Shown piece by piece: positions 7,092 to 15,173 of a stretch of DNA of 17,928 bases; positions within the stretch are counted from its first letter, which is position 1, and each line of letters starts with the position of its first letter. Where the stretch lies: contig CAYLQA010000057.1 in assembly GCA_964385695.1 (NCBI GenBank), positions 1 through 17,928 of the forward strand, given 5' to 3'. The DNA comes from CAYLQA01 sp964385695. Its GTDB lineage: Bacteria; Desulfobacterota; Desulfobulbia; Desulfobulbales; Desulfurivibrionaceae. Position numbers and translations under genes: made by a program. The notes beneath the pieces are model-generated. The model ran no database searches, was not told the DNA's origin, and saw only the letters and a list, made by a program, of their open reading frames with translations.

Positions 7092-7607
7092 CTACCCTTG
7101 CCGTGACTTTGCCCTCTTTGTCTTGGCCCCCTTCCTGGGGCCGGGATCCTGCCCACCCTTGCCGCCTTGTTGCAAAAAGCGCTTTTCCTCAGCGGAGAGG
7201 AGCAGTTGGAGATCGTTGAGAATAATCAGGTCATCCCCAAGCTGTACCAATCCTTCCACGTATTCCATGTCGAAAAAGATCCTATCCAGGGGCACCACCT
7301 CTTGGCCGGGAAAGGTAAAAACCCCCTTTACTTTGTCCACCACAAGGACGACCCGGCGGCTGTTCAGACCGACCACCATGAACTGGCTGTCCAGACCCAC
7401 CTCCTTGGCCGCCAGGGAGAAGCGACGGCGCAAATTGATCACCGGAATAACCCTGCCCGCAACATTGATCACTCCCATGACGATTTCCGGGGCATTGGGC
7501 ACGGTGGTGATCTCCACCGACCGAAAAACCCGTTCCACCGTCCCAAGATGGAGGCCAAACCGTTGTTCATCCAGGGTAAAGATTACAAGCTGCAGTTCTT
7601 TTTCCAT
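7092..7607 (-). CDS. CheW-type coupling protein (WspB-like position)
   Basis: A 171-residue adaptor made of a single CheW domain (about 3-145), starting ELQLVIFTLDEQRFGLHLGTV. The conserved core GVINVAGRVIPVINLRRRF lies at about 45-63. A basic tail of about 25 residues (RKGAKTKRAKSRQG at the end) is unusual for a minimal CheW and may be disordered or bind acidic partners. The start at 7605-7607 has AAAGGAT about 10 bases upstream. It is the first chemosensory gene of the visible operon: cheR follows after 38 bp, and 195 bp separate it from the HD-GYP gene upstream. Its place before a CheR-TPR gene and a second CheW mirrors wspB. It should couple receptors to an unseen CheA. Confidence 0.92.
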   Translation of the reverse strand: MEKELQLVIFTLDEQRFGLHLGTVERVFRSVEITTVPNAPEIVMGVINVAGRVIPVINLRRRFSLAAKEVGLDSQFMVVGLNSRRVVLVVDKVKGVFTFPGQEVVPLDRIFFDMEYVEGLVQLGDDLIILNDLQLLLSAEEKRFLQQGGKGGQDPGPRKGAKTKRAKSRQG

Positions 7608-7802
7608 GGAATCCGATCCTTTTTACAGTCAAACTCTTTTCCGACCACAGGCTGCCCCTTGTCGTTCCTGCCCCCATCCCGGCTCGGGGCGAAGGAGACC
7701 TTTTTCCATTCCCTTCCGGTCTTCAACTGACCAAGTCGACACCCACAAACAGTTAGGTGGTAGGGCGAAAAAGGGTTGCAAAGTGAAGAGGCAACTCCCA
7801 GG
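7608..7802. other. 195-bp intergenic region between HD-GYP and cheW genes
   Basis: Both flanking genes read on the minus strand. I see no strong stem-loop followed by T residues after the HD-GYP stop, and no convincing -35/-10 pair before cheW. Whether the chemosensory genes are read through from the HD-GYP promoter or from an unrecognised promoter here stays open. Confidence 0.5.
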
Positions 7803-8921
7803 TCAGCCGACAAGCATTTCCCGTTCTTCATCAAAGTCGGCGAACCTGAGGGCGACCTCCCGGAACCCTTCTTGCAGTGCAACGAATGCCTCCAGAACAA
7901 CGGGGTCAAAATGTTCTGGTATGACCCTGCCGTCGCCCTCCGTAATGATCTGCACCGCCCTTGCATGGGAAAAGACAGGCTTATATACCCGTTTAGAGAT
8001 CAGAGCGTCATAGATGTCGGCCACCACCATCAATCGACCGGCAACAGGAATCTCCTCGCCGACCAGCCCCTGGGGGTAGCCGGAACCATCCCATTTCTCA
8101 TGGTGGGTATAGGCAATCTCCCGGGCCACCCGCAGAAAGGAGGTAGTGGCATCGCCCAGCAGGCTTTCCTCGCCCTTCAGAATAGCATCGCGCCCGTAGA
8201 CGGTGTGTTTCTTCATCTCAGCAAACTCTTCCTTGGTGAGCGAGCCCGGTTTGAGCAGGATGCTGTCCGCAATGCCGACCTTGCCGATATCGTGCAAGGG
8301 TGCGGATTTGTAGAGGAGGTGGATATTTTCGTTCCCGAGAAAGTCCCGGTAGTTGGGATGCTCCTGCAGGTGCTCGGCAAGCAGACGCACATAACCCTGG
8401 GTGCGCATGATATGGCCGCCCGTCTCATTATCCCGCGTTTCGGCAAGGACGGCCAGGCTGTGAATGGTGACATCCTGGGTGTTGACCACCTCGCGGGTTC
8501 TTTCCTTGACCAACTCTTCCAGCTGATCCTGATGTTTCTTGAGTATCAGGTGATTGTGGACCCGTGCCTTGACAATGGGCGGAGAGATCGGTTTGGTGAT
8601 GTAATCGACCGCCCCGAGCTCAAGCCCCTTTTGTTCGTCTTCCACCTCACCCAAGGCGGTGACAAACATCACAGGGATATTTTGCGTACCCTTCTCGGCC
8701 TTGAGCTTTTGGCACACCTGATAGCCGTCCATCCCCGGCATCATGATGTCGAGGAGGATGAGATCGGGCGAGCAACCGGAAGCGGCAATCCTCAGCGCCT
8801 TCTCACCGTTGAGGGCCGCCTTCACCCTGTACTCAGAGCCGAGGATTCCACTGAGGACATCTATATTTTCAGGAACGTCATCAACAATGAGAATGGTTGA
8901 TTCTCTTGGTGCCTTATCCAT
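7803..8921 (-). CDS. Response regulator with HD-GYP domain (probable cyclic-di-GMP phosphodiesterase)
   Basis: A 372-residue two-domain cytoplasmic protein. The receiver domain (about 8-125) has the acidic pair Asp14/Asp15, phospho-acceptor Asp58 (LILLDIMMPGMDG), Thr88 and Lys110. A short helix (130-150) leads to an HD-GYP domain (about 150-345) with His210-Asp211 (APLHDIGKVG), the HHEKWDGSGYP stretch at 273-283 and Asp302 in ADIYDAL. All hallmark residues of active HD-GYP phosphodiesterases, which hydrolyse cyclic-di-GMP to pGpG or GMP, are present. Phosphorylation should control activity. The cognate kinase could be the divergent hybrid kinase at 9241-13326 or a CheA of the chemosensory operon downstream. 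A promoter at 9055-9084 predicts a leader of about 125 bases. No membrane segment is seen. Confidence 0.94.
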   Translation of the reverse strand: MDKAPRESTILIVDDVPENIDVLSGILGSEYRVKAALNGEKALRIAASGCSPDLILLDIMMPGMDGYQVCQKLKAEKGTQNIPVMFVTALGEVEDEQKGLELGAVDYITKPISPPIVKARVHNHLILKKHQDQLEELVKERTREVVNTQDVTIHSLAVLAETRDNETGGHIMRTQGYVRLLAEHLQEHPNYRDFLGNENIHLLYKSAPLHDIGKVGIADSILLKPGSLTKEEFAEMKKHTVYGRDAILKGEESLLGDATTSFLRVAREIAYTHHEKWDGSGYPQGLVGEEIPVAGRLMVVADIYDALISKRVYKPVFSHARAVQIITEGDGRVIPEHFDPVVLEAFVALQEGFREVALRFADFDEEREMLVG

Positions 8922-8941
8922 GCGACTACTCCATCTTCAGG

Positions 8942-8981
8942 GTTCACAAAAAGGGAAAAACACCTCTCAGCCCAGGTGAAC
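8942..8981 (-). promoter_or_regulatory. Possible competing hairpins in the HD-GYP leader
   Basis: In the predicted leader RNA, GTTCAC at 8976-8981 (minus-strand reading) can pair with GTGAAC at 8942-8947. CACCT at 8974-8978 can instead pair with AGGTG at 8961-8965, which is followed by TTTTT. The pairings share bases and exclude each other. This resembles a small attenuator, but the inner stem is only 5 bp and chance is possible. Confidence 0.25.
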
Positions 8982-9054
8982 AGGAGCGCCCCCTCATCTT
9001 TGCGCTTCTGTCGAGCACCTTCCAGCTAAAAAAAAACGCCACAATACCTAACTG

Positions 9055-9084
9055 ATTATAGGTACAAATAAATTATTGGGTCAA
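9055..9084 (-). promoter_or_regulatory. Sigma-70-type promoter for the HD-GYP gene
   Basis: On the minus strand TTGACC (9084-9079, 5 of 6 to consensus) and a perfect TATAAT (9060-9055) are 18 bases apart. Transcription would start near 9048, giving a leader of about 125 bases before the ATG at 8921-8919. It is the strongest promoter-like sequence in the intergenic region. Confidence 0.65.
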
Positions 9085-9133
9085 AACATTTTATGGGGCT
9101 GCTAAAAGCTCTTTGCGCAGGCAGCGGCTTCTC

Positions 9134-9163
9134 TTATCCCCTCTTTCCGGAGAGAGGGGATAA
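9134..9163. promoter_or_regulatory. 30-bp palindrome between divergent promoters, candidate operator
   Basis: TTATCCCCTCT (9134-9144) and AGAGGGGATAA (9153-9163) are perfect inverted arms, and the central bases are also largely self-complementary. It lies 50 bases upstream of the HD-GYP -35 box and 26 bases upstream of the kinase -35 box. It cannot be a terminator for either flanking gene, as both are transcribed away from it. A shared binding site for a dimeric regulator fits the placement; the protein is unknown. Confidence 0.5.
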
Positions 9164-9188
9164 ACATCCCTTCTTTAAATGCACCTTC

Positions 9189-9218
9189 TTGACATTTCCC
9201 TAGTATTTAGTCCATTAT
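9189..9218 (+). promoter_or_regulatory. Sigma-70-type promoter for the hybrid kinase gene
   Basis: TTGACA at 9189-9194 is a perfect -35 box. CATTAT at 9213-9218 (4 of 6) follows after 18 bases. A start near 9225 would leave only a short leader before the ATG at 9241, and would place the AAGGAG site almost at the mRNA 5' end. A start from the alternative ATG at 9292 would give a more usual leader. Confidence 0.45.
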
Positions 9219-9240
9219 CGAGGATAAGGAGAGACTTTTC

Positions 9241-12200
9241 ATGGGCGATGGTCCCCGACCCTCCGTCCCTCCCCCTTCAGGGAGTCTTGCCATGAAAATC
9301 GGTTCTAAGTTATTGTTGATGTTCAGCCTTGCCATTCTCCTCATGACCCTGGGGACCTATTTCTCCGTTCAGATCAGCCAGGAAACCTTGCGCCATTCAA
9401 TCAGCCATAATTCCCTGCTTCTGGCCCAGCAGGCCATGGAAGATATGGATGGGGACATCTCCCAGCGGATCTTTCAAGCCATGGAGCACAGCAGAGACCT
9501 CTTTGTGCAGGAAGCGGTTCAACGGTCAAACCGGGACTTTGCCCGAATGGCTGACCCACAGGCCCTGATTGCAGAGAGGAACAGGCAGTGGATTGAGGCG
9601 CCCAAGAACACGGTGACCCCCTTTATGCAGGAATTGATGAGCGGTTACCTTGCCAGAGAGCTACGGGAAAAACAGGCGCTGCAGGTGAAGGAATATGGCT
9701 TTGCCATCTTTCCGGAGATGTACGTTACCAACCGCTACGGGGTAATTATCGCGACAACGGGGAGAACCTCTGACTATCTGCAGGCGGATGAGGAGTGGTA
9801 CCAGGAGGCCATAGGGCAGAAGCAGCCCTGGCTTGGCAGGATGGAGTATGACGAAAGTTCAGACACATACGCCTCTGATATCGTTATACAACTCTATGAT
9901 GAGAACCAGGAGTTTGCTGGGATCTTCAAGGCCATCCTGAATTTCAAACAAGTCCAGGCCATCATGACGAGAATCTCGCAACAGGCTCTCCTGATAGATG
10001 AGCATGATCAGCAGTCCTCCATCCATTTCAAACTGACGACCAGGGATGGGCACCTGCTCTTTTCCACCAAGCCCATTGGGAGTTTTTTAAGCGATCTCTC
10101 CGGGCATGATTTCATGCAGCCCATCTTAAAGGGCGGCCAGCAGGGATATTTTGTCGGACCAGGCAATGAGGAGGGTGAAAAAGAGGAGCTTTACGCTTAT
10201 GTCCGCTCCAAGGGGCCTTTGGGCTGGATCCTGCTCCTTGAGCAGGAAACAGAGGAGATCTTTGCCCCGGTTGCCGCACTGGAGACGCATATCTGGACCA
10301 TCACCGCCGTCGTACTTTTCATAATACTCGTTTTGACGCATTTCTTAACCCGCTCCCTTACCAGGCCCGTCAGCCAACTGTGCCGGGCAGCGGAGGAAAT
10401 CGGCCGCGGCAACCTTGCGACCCCAATTCCTGTCGCAACGGGCGACGAGATCGGCGTTTTGGCCTCCAGCTTCAGAGAAATGAGCCACAAACTGCAAAGC
10501 AGCCAACTGCAGCTCCTTACGGCGAAGGAATACAATGAGAACATAATCGGCTCCATCAACGAACTCTTGATTGTCACCTCCCCGGAGGGCAAGATCGAAT
10601 CGGTCAATGTTGCAGCCTGCGCGCAATTGGGCTACCCAAAAGAGGAACTCGCGGGCTTTCCGCTGGAGAGGATCGTCGCAACAAAGGGAGCAGCATTGCA
10701 GCCCGCCCGCCTGCGGGAACTTATCACGGCAGATGAGGTTCAAGAACTGGACGCCTCCTTCACTACAAAGGAGGGGAAAACAATACCCGTCTCCCTCAAT
10801 GGCGCAGCCATGCCAGACAATGAGGGACAACTGCAGGCTATCATCTTAGTGGCAAGGGACATGCGGGAGAGTAAACTCATCGCAGAACTGCACGAGGCCA
10901 ACAAACAAATTGTGGACGAGATCGAGAAACGCAAATTCTCCGAAGAAAGGCTGCTGGAGTACCATGATGTATTGGAAGAGCGGGTCAGGGAACGAACCAG
11001 CGAAGTCGAAGCCGCCAATAGGGAGTTGCAGAAGGAGATGGAAGAACGGCTCCGAACCTCCGAAGAGGTGCGGAAACTCTCACAGGCCGTTACCCAGAGC
11101 CCGGTCTCCGTCTTGATCACCGATCCGAACGGAACCATTGAGTATATAAACCCGAAATTTACAAAGGTGACCGGCTACAGCCCTGAGGAGGCAATAGGCC
11201 AGACACCGCGCCTCCTAAAATCAGGACGCCAGTCAAAAGAGTTTTATGAGGAGCTCTGGCAGACAATCAAGGCGAAAAGAGAGTGGCATGGAGAATTCTG
11301 TAACCTAAAAAAAAACAAGGAGATTTTTTGGGAATCCACCTCCATTTCCTCCATCTTGGATGCCCAAGGGGAGATCAGTCACTTTGTCGCCGTCAAGGAA
11401 GACATCACCGAAAAAAAATGTATTGCCCAGGAACTCGAGCAGGCAAAGGAGCAGGCGGAAAGGGCCAACAAGGCCAAGAGTCAGTTTCTGGCCAACATGA
11501 GCCATGAAATCCGCACGCCCATGAACGCCATTATCGGCATGAGCCACCTGCTCCGACAGGCAGGCCTCCCGGCAAAAGAGAAGAACTTTGTCCAGAAGAT
11601 ATCCGCTGCCTCCAATACACTGCTGCGCTTGATCGACGACATCCTCGATTTCTCTAAAATCGAGGCCGACAGGCTGGAACTGGAAAACCTGCCCTTTAAC
11701 CTGGACGACGTCCTTACCAACCTCTCGGACCTCGTCGGCCTCAAGGCCCAGGAGAAAGGTCTTGAACTGGTCTTGGCCAAGAGCAGAGATGTCCCCATTG
11801 TTCTGGTGGGCGATGCCCTACGGTTGGGACAAGTCCTGACCAACCTGACCAACAATGCTATAAAATTCACCGAGAGCGGTGAAGTTATCATCAAGATAGA
11901 TGTCATGACCGAGGCCGACGAGACGGTTACCTTACGGTTTGCCATTAAGGATACCGGTATCGGGCTCAGCAAGGAACAGCTGAACGGACTCTTCCAGCCC
12001 TTTACCCAAGCGGACGGCTCAACCACCAGGAAATACGGGGGAACCGGCCTGGGGCTGGCCATCTGCAAAAAGCTGGTGCAAGGGATGCGGGGAAAAATCT
12101 GGGTCGAGAGCAAACACCAGATGGGCAGCACCTTCTCATTTACCGCTCTCTTCGGCCTGCAAGACACAGAGAGACGAAAATACCGCTTGGCCGATGATAT

Positions 12201-13326
12201 GCTCGCCATGCGGGTACTGATCGCAGATGTTTCACAATCGGCCCGGGAGGCCTTGGCCCATTACCTGAAGGCCTTTTCCTTCGTGCCGACAGAGACATCC
12301 TCTGAAACCGACGCCCTGTCGGCCTTTCGTGCAAGCTCGGAAAGCGGGACAAAGCCCTATGGGCTGGCTATTCTCGATGCCGAGACGATAAAAACGGATG
12401 AATTTTCCATTCTCAGAGAGCTTACCAGCAATCAAGGCGGCAGACCGTTGCCAATCTTGCTGACGGTGGCGAGAAACAGACGCCTGGAGGTGCGCAAACG
12501 GCTTGCGAAAGAGGGGATTGACATCGCCGGCATGCTCAATAAGCCCGTTGAGCAATCGACCCTCTTTGACGCCATTATGGAGCTCTTCGGCCATGCAGCC
12601 AAAAGAAATATCCTGAAAAGAAACAAAATATACGACCCTGAAGCGGTCGCGGCTCTCAGGGGGGCCCAGATTCTCCTGGCGGAGGACAACATTATCAACC
12701 AGGAGGTTGCCTTTGAACTGCTGACCAGCATAGGAGTGGAGGTCACGGTGGTGGACAATGGCCGCAAAGCGGTCCAGGCTGTAGAGAGTCATGCCTATGA
12801 CCTGGTGCTGATGGACATTCAGATGCCGTTGCTGGACGGCCTTGCGGCCACAAGGCAAATCCGCAACAGCGACTCCCGGATGCGTAACATACCTATCGTG
12901 GCCATGACCGCCAATGCCATGAACGGCGACCGGGAAAGAAGCCTGGCGGCCGGAATGAACGACCATATCACCAAGCCCATCGAACCGAAGCAGTTCTATA
13001 CCTGCCTCTGTGATTGGATCGGGCCGGATGCGGCAGAGCGAAGGGCCAGGGTGGCGCCTTCACCTTTTGGGCTTGAGGAAAAAGGAAAAAAGCCCGCGCT
13101 CCATGATCTCCGGTCCCTGGAGCCGCTGCTCAAGAAACTGGCAAAACTTCTCAAGAACAACGACACTGCTGCGGCACGGCAACTGGAAAAGGTAAAAGAA
13201 AAGGCAGTCGGGACGAACCTGGGACAAGATTTGACAGTCTTGGAATCACTCATCAACAGTTATAAGTTTGAAGAAGCGCTCGCTGCTCTCAACAGGCTGC
13301 TGGAGCGGCTGACGAGTGACGAGTGA
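9241..13326 (+). CDS. Hybrid sensor histidine kinase: Cache, HAMP, two PAS, HisKA, HATPase, two REC
   Basis: A 1361-residue membrane kinase. Domains in order: membrane segment (about 24-44); extracytoplasmic Cache-like sensor (about 45-345); membrane segment (351-372); HAMP (about 370-425); PAS1 (about 431-540); coiled coil (541-610); PAS2 with PAC (about 610-730); HisKA with phospho-acceptor His755 (MSHEIRTPMN). The HATPase domain has N-box Asn871/Asn872, DTGIG 904-908 and GGTGLGL 933-939. The first receiver (990-1115) keeps Asp1046, Thr1075 and Lys1101 but has Asp996-Val997 in place of the acidic pair. The second receiver (1141-1260) is complete (Glu1148, Asp1149, Asp1192, Thr1223, Lys1245). 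A helical C-terminal tail (about 1270-1361) resembles an HPt bundle without the expected histidine. Two starts are possible, 9241 (AAGGAG) and 9292 (GGGAG, giving MKIGSKLLLMF). The divergent HD-GYP regulator is a plausible output. Confidence 0.95.
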   Translation: MGDGPRPSVPPPSGSLAMKIGSKLLLMFSLAILLMTLGTYFSVQISQETLRHSISHNSLLLAQQAMEDMDGDISQRIFQAMEHSRDLFVQEAVQRSNRDFARMADPQALIAERNRQWIEAPKNTVTPFMQELMSGYLARELREKQALQVKEYGFAIFPEMYVTNRYGVIIATTGRTSDYLQADEEWYQEAIGQKQPWLGRMEYDESSDTYASDIVIQLYDENQEFAGIFKAILNFKQVQAIMTRISQQALLIDEHDQQSSIHFKLTTRDGHLLFSTKPIGSFLSDLSGHDFMQPILKGGQQGYFVGPGNEEGEKEELYAYVRSKGPLGWILLLEQETEEIFAPVAALETHIWTITAVVLFIILVLTHFLTRSLTRPVSQLCRAAEEIGRGNLATPIPVATGDEIGVLASSFREMSHKLQSSQLQLLTAKEYNENIIGSINELLIVTSPEGKIESVNVAACAQLGYPKEELAGFPLERIVATKGAALQPARLRELITADEVQELDASFTTKEGKTIPVSLNGAAMPDNEGQLQAIILVARDMRESKLIAELHEANKQIVDEIEKRKFSEERLLEYHDVLEERVRERTSEVEAANRELQKEMEERLRTSEEVRKLSQAVTQSPVSVLITDPNGTIEYINPKFTKVTGYSPEEAIGQTPRLLKSGRQSKEFYEELWQTIKAKREWHGEFCNLKKNKEIFWESTSISSILDAQGEISHFVAVKEDITEKKCIAQELEQAKEQAERANKAKSQFLANMSHEIRTPMNAIIGMSHLLRQAGLPAKEKNFVQKISAASNTLLRLIDDILDFSKIEADRLELENLPFNLDDVLTNLSDLVGLKAQEKGLELVLAKSRDVPIVLVGDALRLGQVLTNLTNNAIKFTESGEVIIKIDVMTEADETVTLRFAIKDTGIGLSKEQLNGLFQPFTQADGSTTRKYGGTGLGLAICKKLVQGMRGKIWVESKHQMGSTFSFTALFGLQDTERRKYRLADDMLAMRVLIADVSQSAREALAHYLKAFSFVPTETSSETDALSAFRASSESGTKPYGLAILDAETIKTDEFSILRELTSNQGGRPLPILLTVARNRRLEVRKRLAKEGIDIAGMLNKPVEQSTLFDAIMELFGHAAKRNILKRNKIYDPEAVAALRGAQILLAEDNIINQEVAFELLTSIGVEVTVVDNGRKAVQAVESHAYDLVLMDIQMPLLDGLAATRQIRNSDSRMRNIPIVAMTANAMNGDRERSLAAGMNDHITKPIEPKQFYTCLCDWIGPDAAERRARVAPSPFGLEEKGKKPALHDLRSLEPLLKKLAKLLKNNDTAAARQLEKVKEKAVGTNLGQDLTVLESLINSYKFEEALAALNRLLERLTSDE

Positions 13327-13367
13327 CTGCTATTCATCACCTTTTCTGTCAATATTTACTCGTCACT
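13315..13367. terminator. Inverted repeat between convergent genes, possible bidirectional terminator
   Basis: AGTGACGAGT (13315-13324) and ACTCGTCACT (13358-13367) are perfect inverted 10-mers with a 33-base spacer, spanning the kinase stop codon. GAGTGAC is also tandemly repeated at the gene end. The kinase gene and the ClC gene (stop at 13380-13382) converge here with only 53 bp between them. No clear U tract is present and the loop is long, so a termination role is only plausible. Confidence 0.35.
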
Positions 13368-13379
13368 TATTACTGGCAA

Positions 13380-15173
13380 TCAGCGCAGGCGAATGGCCGC
13401 CGTATGCTCGCTGATGCCCTTCTTGATCACCTGGCGGTTATAGGCAGCCACAACATCACGGCGCTTAAGCATCCCCACAACCCAACGGTCGTCGGTTGCC
13501 TCCACCACTGGAATCTCCTCAAGACCGATGGTATCGAACATACCCATGGCCGTGTAAAGATTATCGTCCGGGGTCAAGACCACCACCTTGCGGGTACAGA
13601 TATTGCCCACAGAGGCACTGACACGAAGCTCTTCATCGTGGAGGATGCTCTTCACATCCTGCAGGGAGACAATACCGGTCATACGCCCGGTCTCATCAAT
13701 AACCGGGAAATAGAAGCTGTCCTCGGTCATGGAAAAGATCTTGAGCAGTTGGTCCACGTTGGCCTTTTCGCTGACAAAGTCCACATCCTCGGTGATCACG
13801 CTCCCCACCTTGATGGACTTCATCACCGCAGTCTCCCGTCCCTCGTGAATATCAATCCCCTGTCTGGCAAAATCCACCGTATCGATTGAATCACGCTGAA
13901 GCCAGGTGGCCACTATGGTACCGATGATACTGGAAAGCATGATCGGGATAATGATGAGATAGTTGCCGGTCATTTCAAAGAGCAGGAAGATAGCCGTGAG
14001 CGGCGCATGGGTGGCAGAGGCCAAAAAAGCCCCAATCCCCACAGCCGCATAAGCGCCTGGAGTGGCCGTATAGGACGGGAACCAGCTATGGACCATACCG
14101 CCGAAGGTGCCACCCACCACAGCACCAATGAACAGGGCCGGGGCAAAAACACCGCCCGCACCACCGGAGCCCAAGGTGATGGAGGTAGCCACCATTTTCA
14201 AGATCACCAAGATGGCCATGAGCCAGACCACACCGTGGCCGGAAAGAACATCCTCGATGTAGTGGTAGCCGTCTCCCATAACCTGCGGAAAAACGATGGC
14301 GATCGTTCCCACCATCAAGGCGCCCAGGATCGGCTTAAGTTGCGGATGAATTTTCAGTGCATCAAATTTGTCCCGTACCCGATAAAAAATAGCAATATAG
14401 ATCACGGCAGTGATGCCCATGACCACACCCATAATGGAGTATAGCGGGACCTCCACCAAGGAATTGACGATATTATAGGCCGGAATGGGAAAAGCCGGGG
14501 ACTCGCCATAATAGGCGCGGGAAACAACGGTGGCCATGGCCGAGGAAATAACCAAGGCGGCAAAGGAGCCAATCTCGTAAGTGCCCAAGAGGACAATCTC
14601 CGCGGCAAAAAAGACCCCGGCAATGGGAGCGTTGAACATGGCAGCCACACCACCAGCACAACCCGCGGCAATAAAGACCTTCATCCTGGTACCGGACACA
14701 CGGAAGAACTGGCCCACCTGGGAACCCACCGCACCACCAACCTGGGCGATGGGACCCTCGACCCCTGCCGAACCACCGGAACCGATGGTCAAAGAACAGG
14801 AGAGAATCTTAACAAAGATGGTACGCAGCTTGACAATACCACCCTCAAGATTGACCTGGCGCAAAAACTTGGGAAACCCGTAGCCGTTAACCTCACCAGG
14901 AAAGAGCAGCGAAAGCGGCACGAGCAGGACCATACCGAAGATGGGGATCAAGGGCAGCAGGAGGCGATGCCACCCGCCATCCTGGATTGCCAATAATTCA
15001 TGGCCAAAGACAAAGACATACTCATGCACGGCGTCCACCGTGGTGCGGAAGACGATATTGGCCCCACCGGCCGCAAGGCCGATAAATGAGGCAATGGCGA
15101 TCATCATAAAATTCTCGCCCGGCAGTATCTTCTTAAACCGCCTTTTGATCAGGATTTTTTCGGCACGTCGCAT
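13380..15173 (-). CDS. ClC-family chloride channel/transporter with two CBS domains
   Basis: A 597-residue polytopic membrane protein. The ClC core (about 20-440) has the anion-filter motifs GSGGSAGVEGP at 131-141, which includes gating Glu139, and GSGGAGGVFAP further on, plus GAYAAVG where the filter tyrosine is expected. The position matching E. coli ClC Glu203, the internal proton glutamate, appears to be Ile193 (FFAAEIV, beside Glu192). This favours channel-like or uncoupled chloride flux over 2Cl-/H+ exchange. The C-terminus carries two CBS domains (about 460-515 and 525-585), which in this family often bind adenine nucleotides and regulate gating. The start at 15171-15173 has AGGAT 7 bases upstream and lies inside the end of the dgt gene (25-bp overlap), so the two are translated together. 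Confidence 0.94.
   Translation of the reverse strand: MRRAEKILIKRRFKKILPGENFMMIAIASFIGLAAGGANIVFRTTVDAVHEYVFVFGHELLAIQDGGWHRLLLPLIPIFGMVLLVPLSLLFPGEVNGYGFPKFLRQVNLEGGIVKLRTIFVKILSCSLTIGSGGSAGVEGPIAQVGGAVGSQVGQFFRVSGTRMKVFIAAGCAGGVAAMFNAPIAGVFFAAEIVLLGTYEIGSFAALVISSAMATVVSRAYYGESPAFPIPAYNIVNSLVEVPLYSIMGVVMGITAVIYIAIFYRVRDKFDALKIHPQLKPILGALMVGTIAIVFPQVMGDGYHYIEDVLSGHGVVWLMAILVILKMVATSITLGSGGAGGVFAPALFIGAVVGGTFGGMVHSWFPSYTATPGAYAAVGIGAFLASATHAPLTAIFLLFEMTGNYLIIIPIMLSSIIGTIVATWLQRDSIDTVDFARQGIDIHEGRETAVMKSIKVGSVITEDVDFVSEKANVDQLLKIFSMTEDSFYFPVIDETGRMTGIVSLQDVKSILHDEELRVSASVGNICTRKVVVLTPDDNLYTAMGMFDTIGLEEIPVVEATDDRWVVGMLKRRDVVAAYNRQVIKKGISEHTAAIRLR

Noticed and set aside
7060..8013. 317-codon plus-strand open frame over the cheW/HD-GYP junction
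   Set aside because: The product is a Ser/Arg/Pro-rich low-complexity translation, typical of an antisense frame, and it spans two real genes and their gap.
7776..8900. 374-codon open frame on the plus strand opposite the HD-GYP gene
   Set aside because: It is antisense to a gene with all catalytic motifs in place, has no recognisable domain or good ribosome-binding site, and is explained by GC-rich codon use of the real gene.
12232..12966. 244-codon minus-strand open frame inside the hybrid kinase
   Set aside because: The plus-strand frame here encodes two receiver domains with conserved residues, and the antisense product shows no family features.
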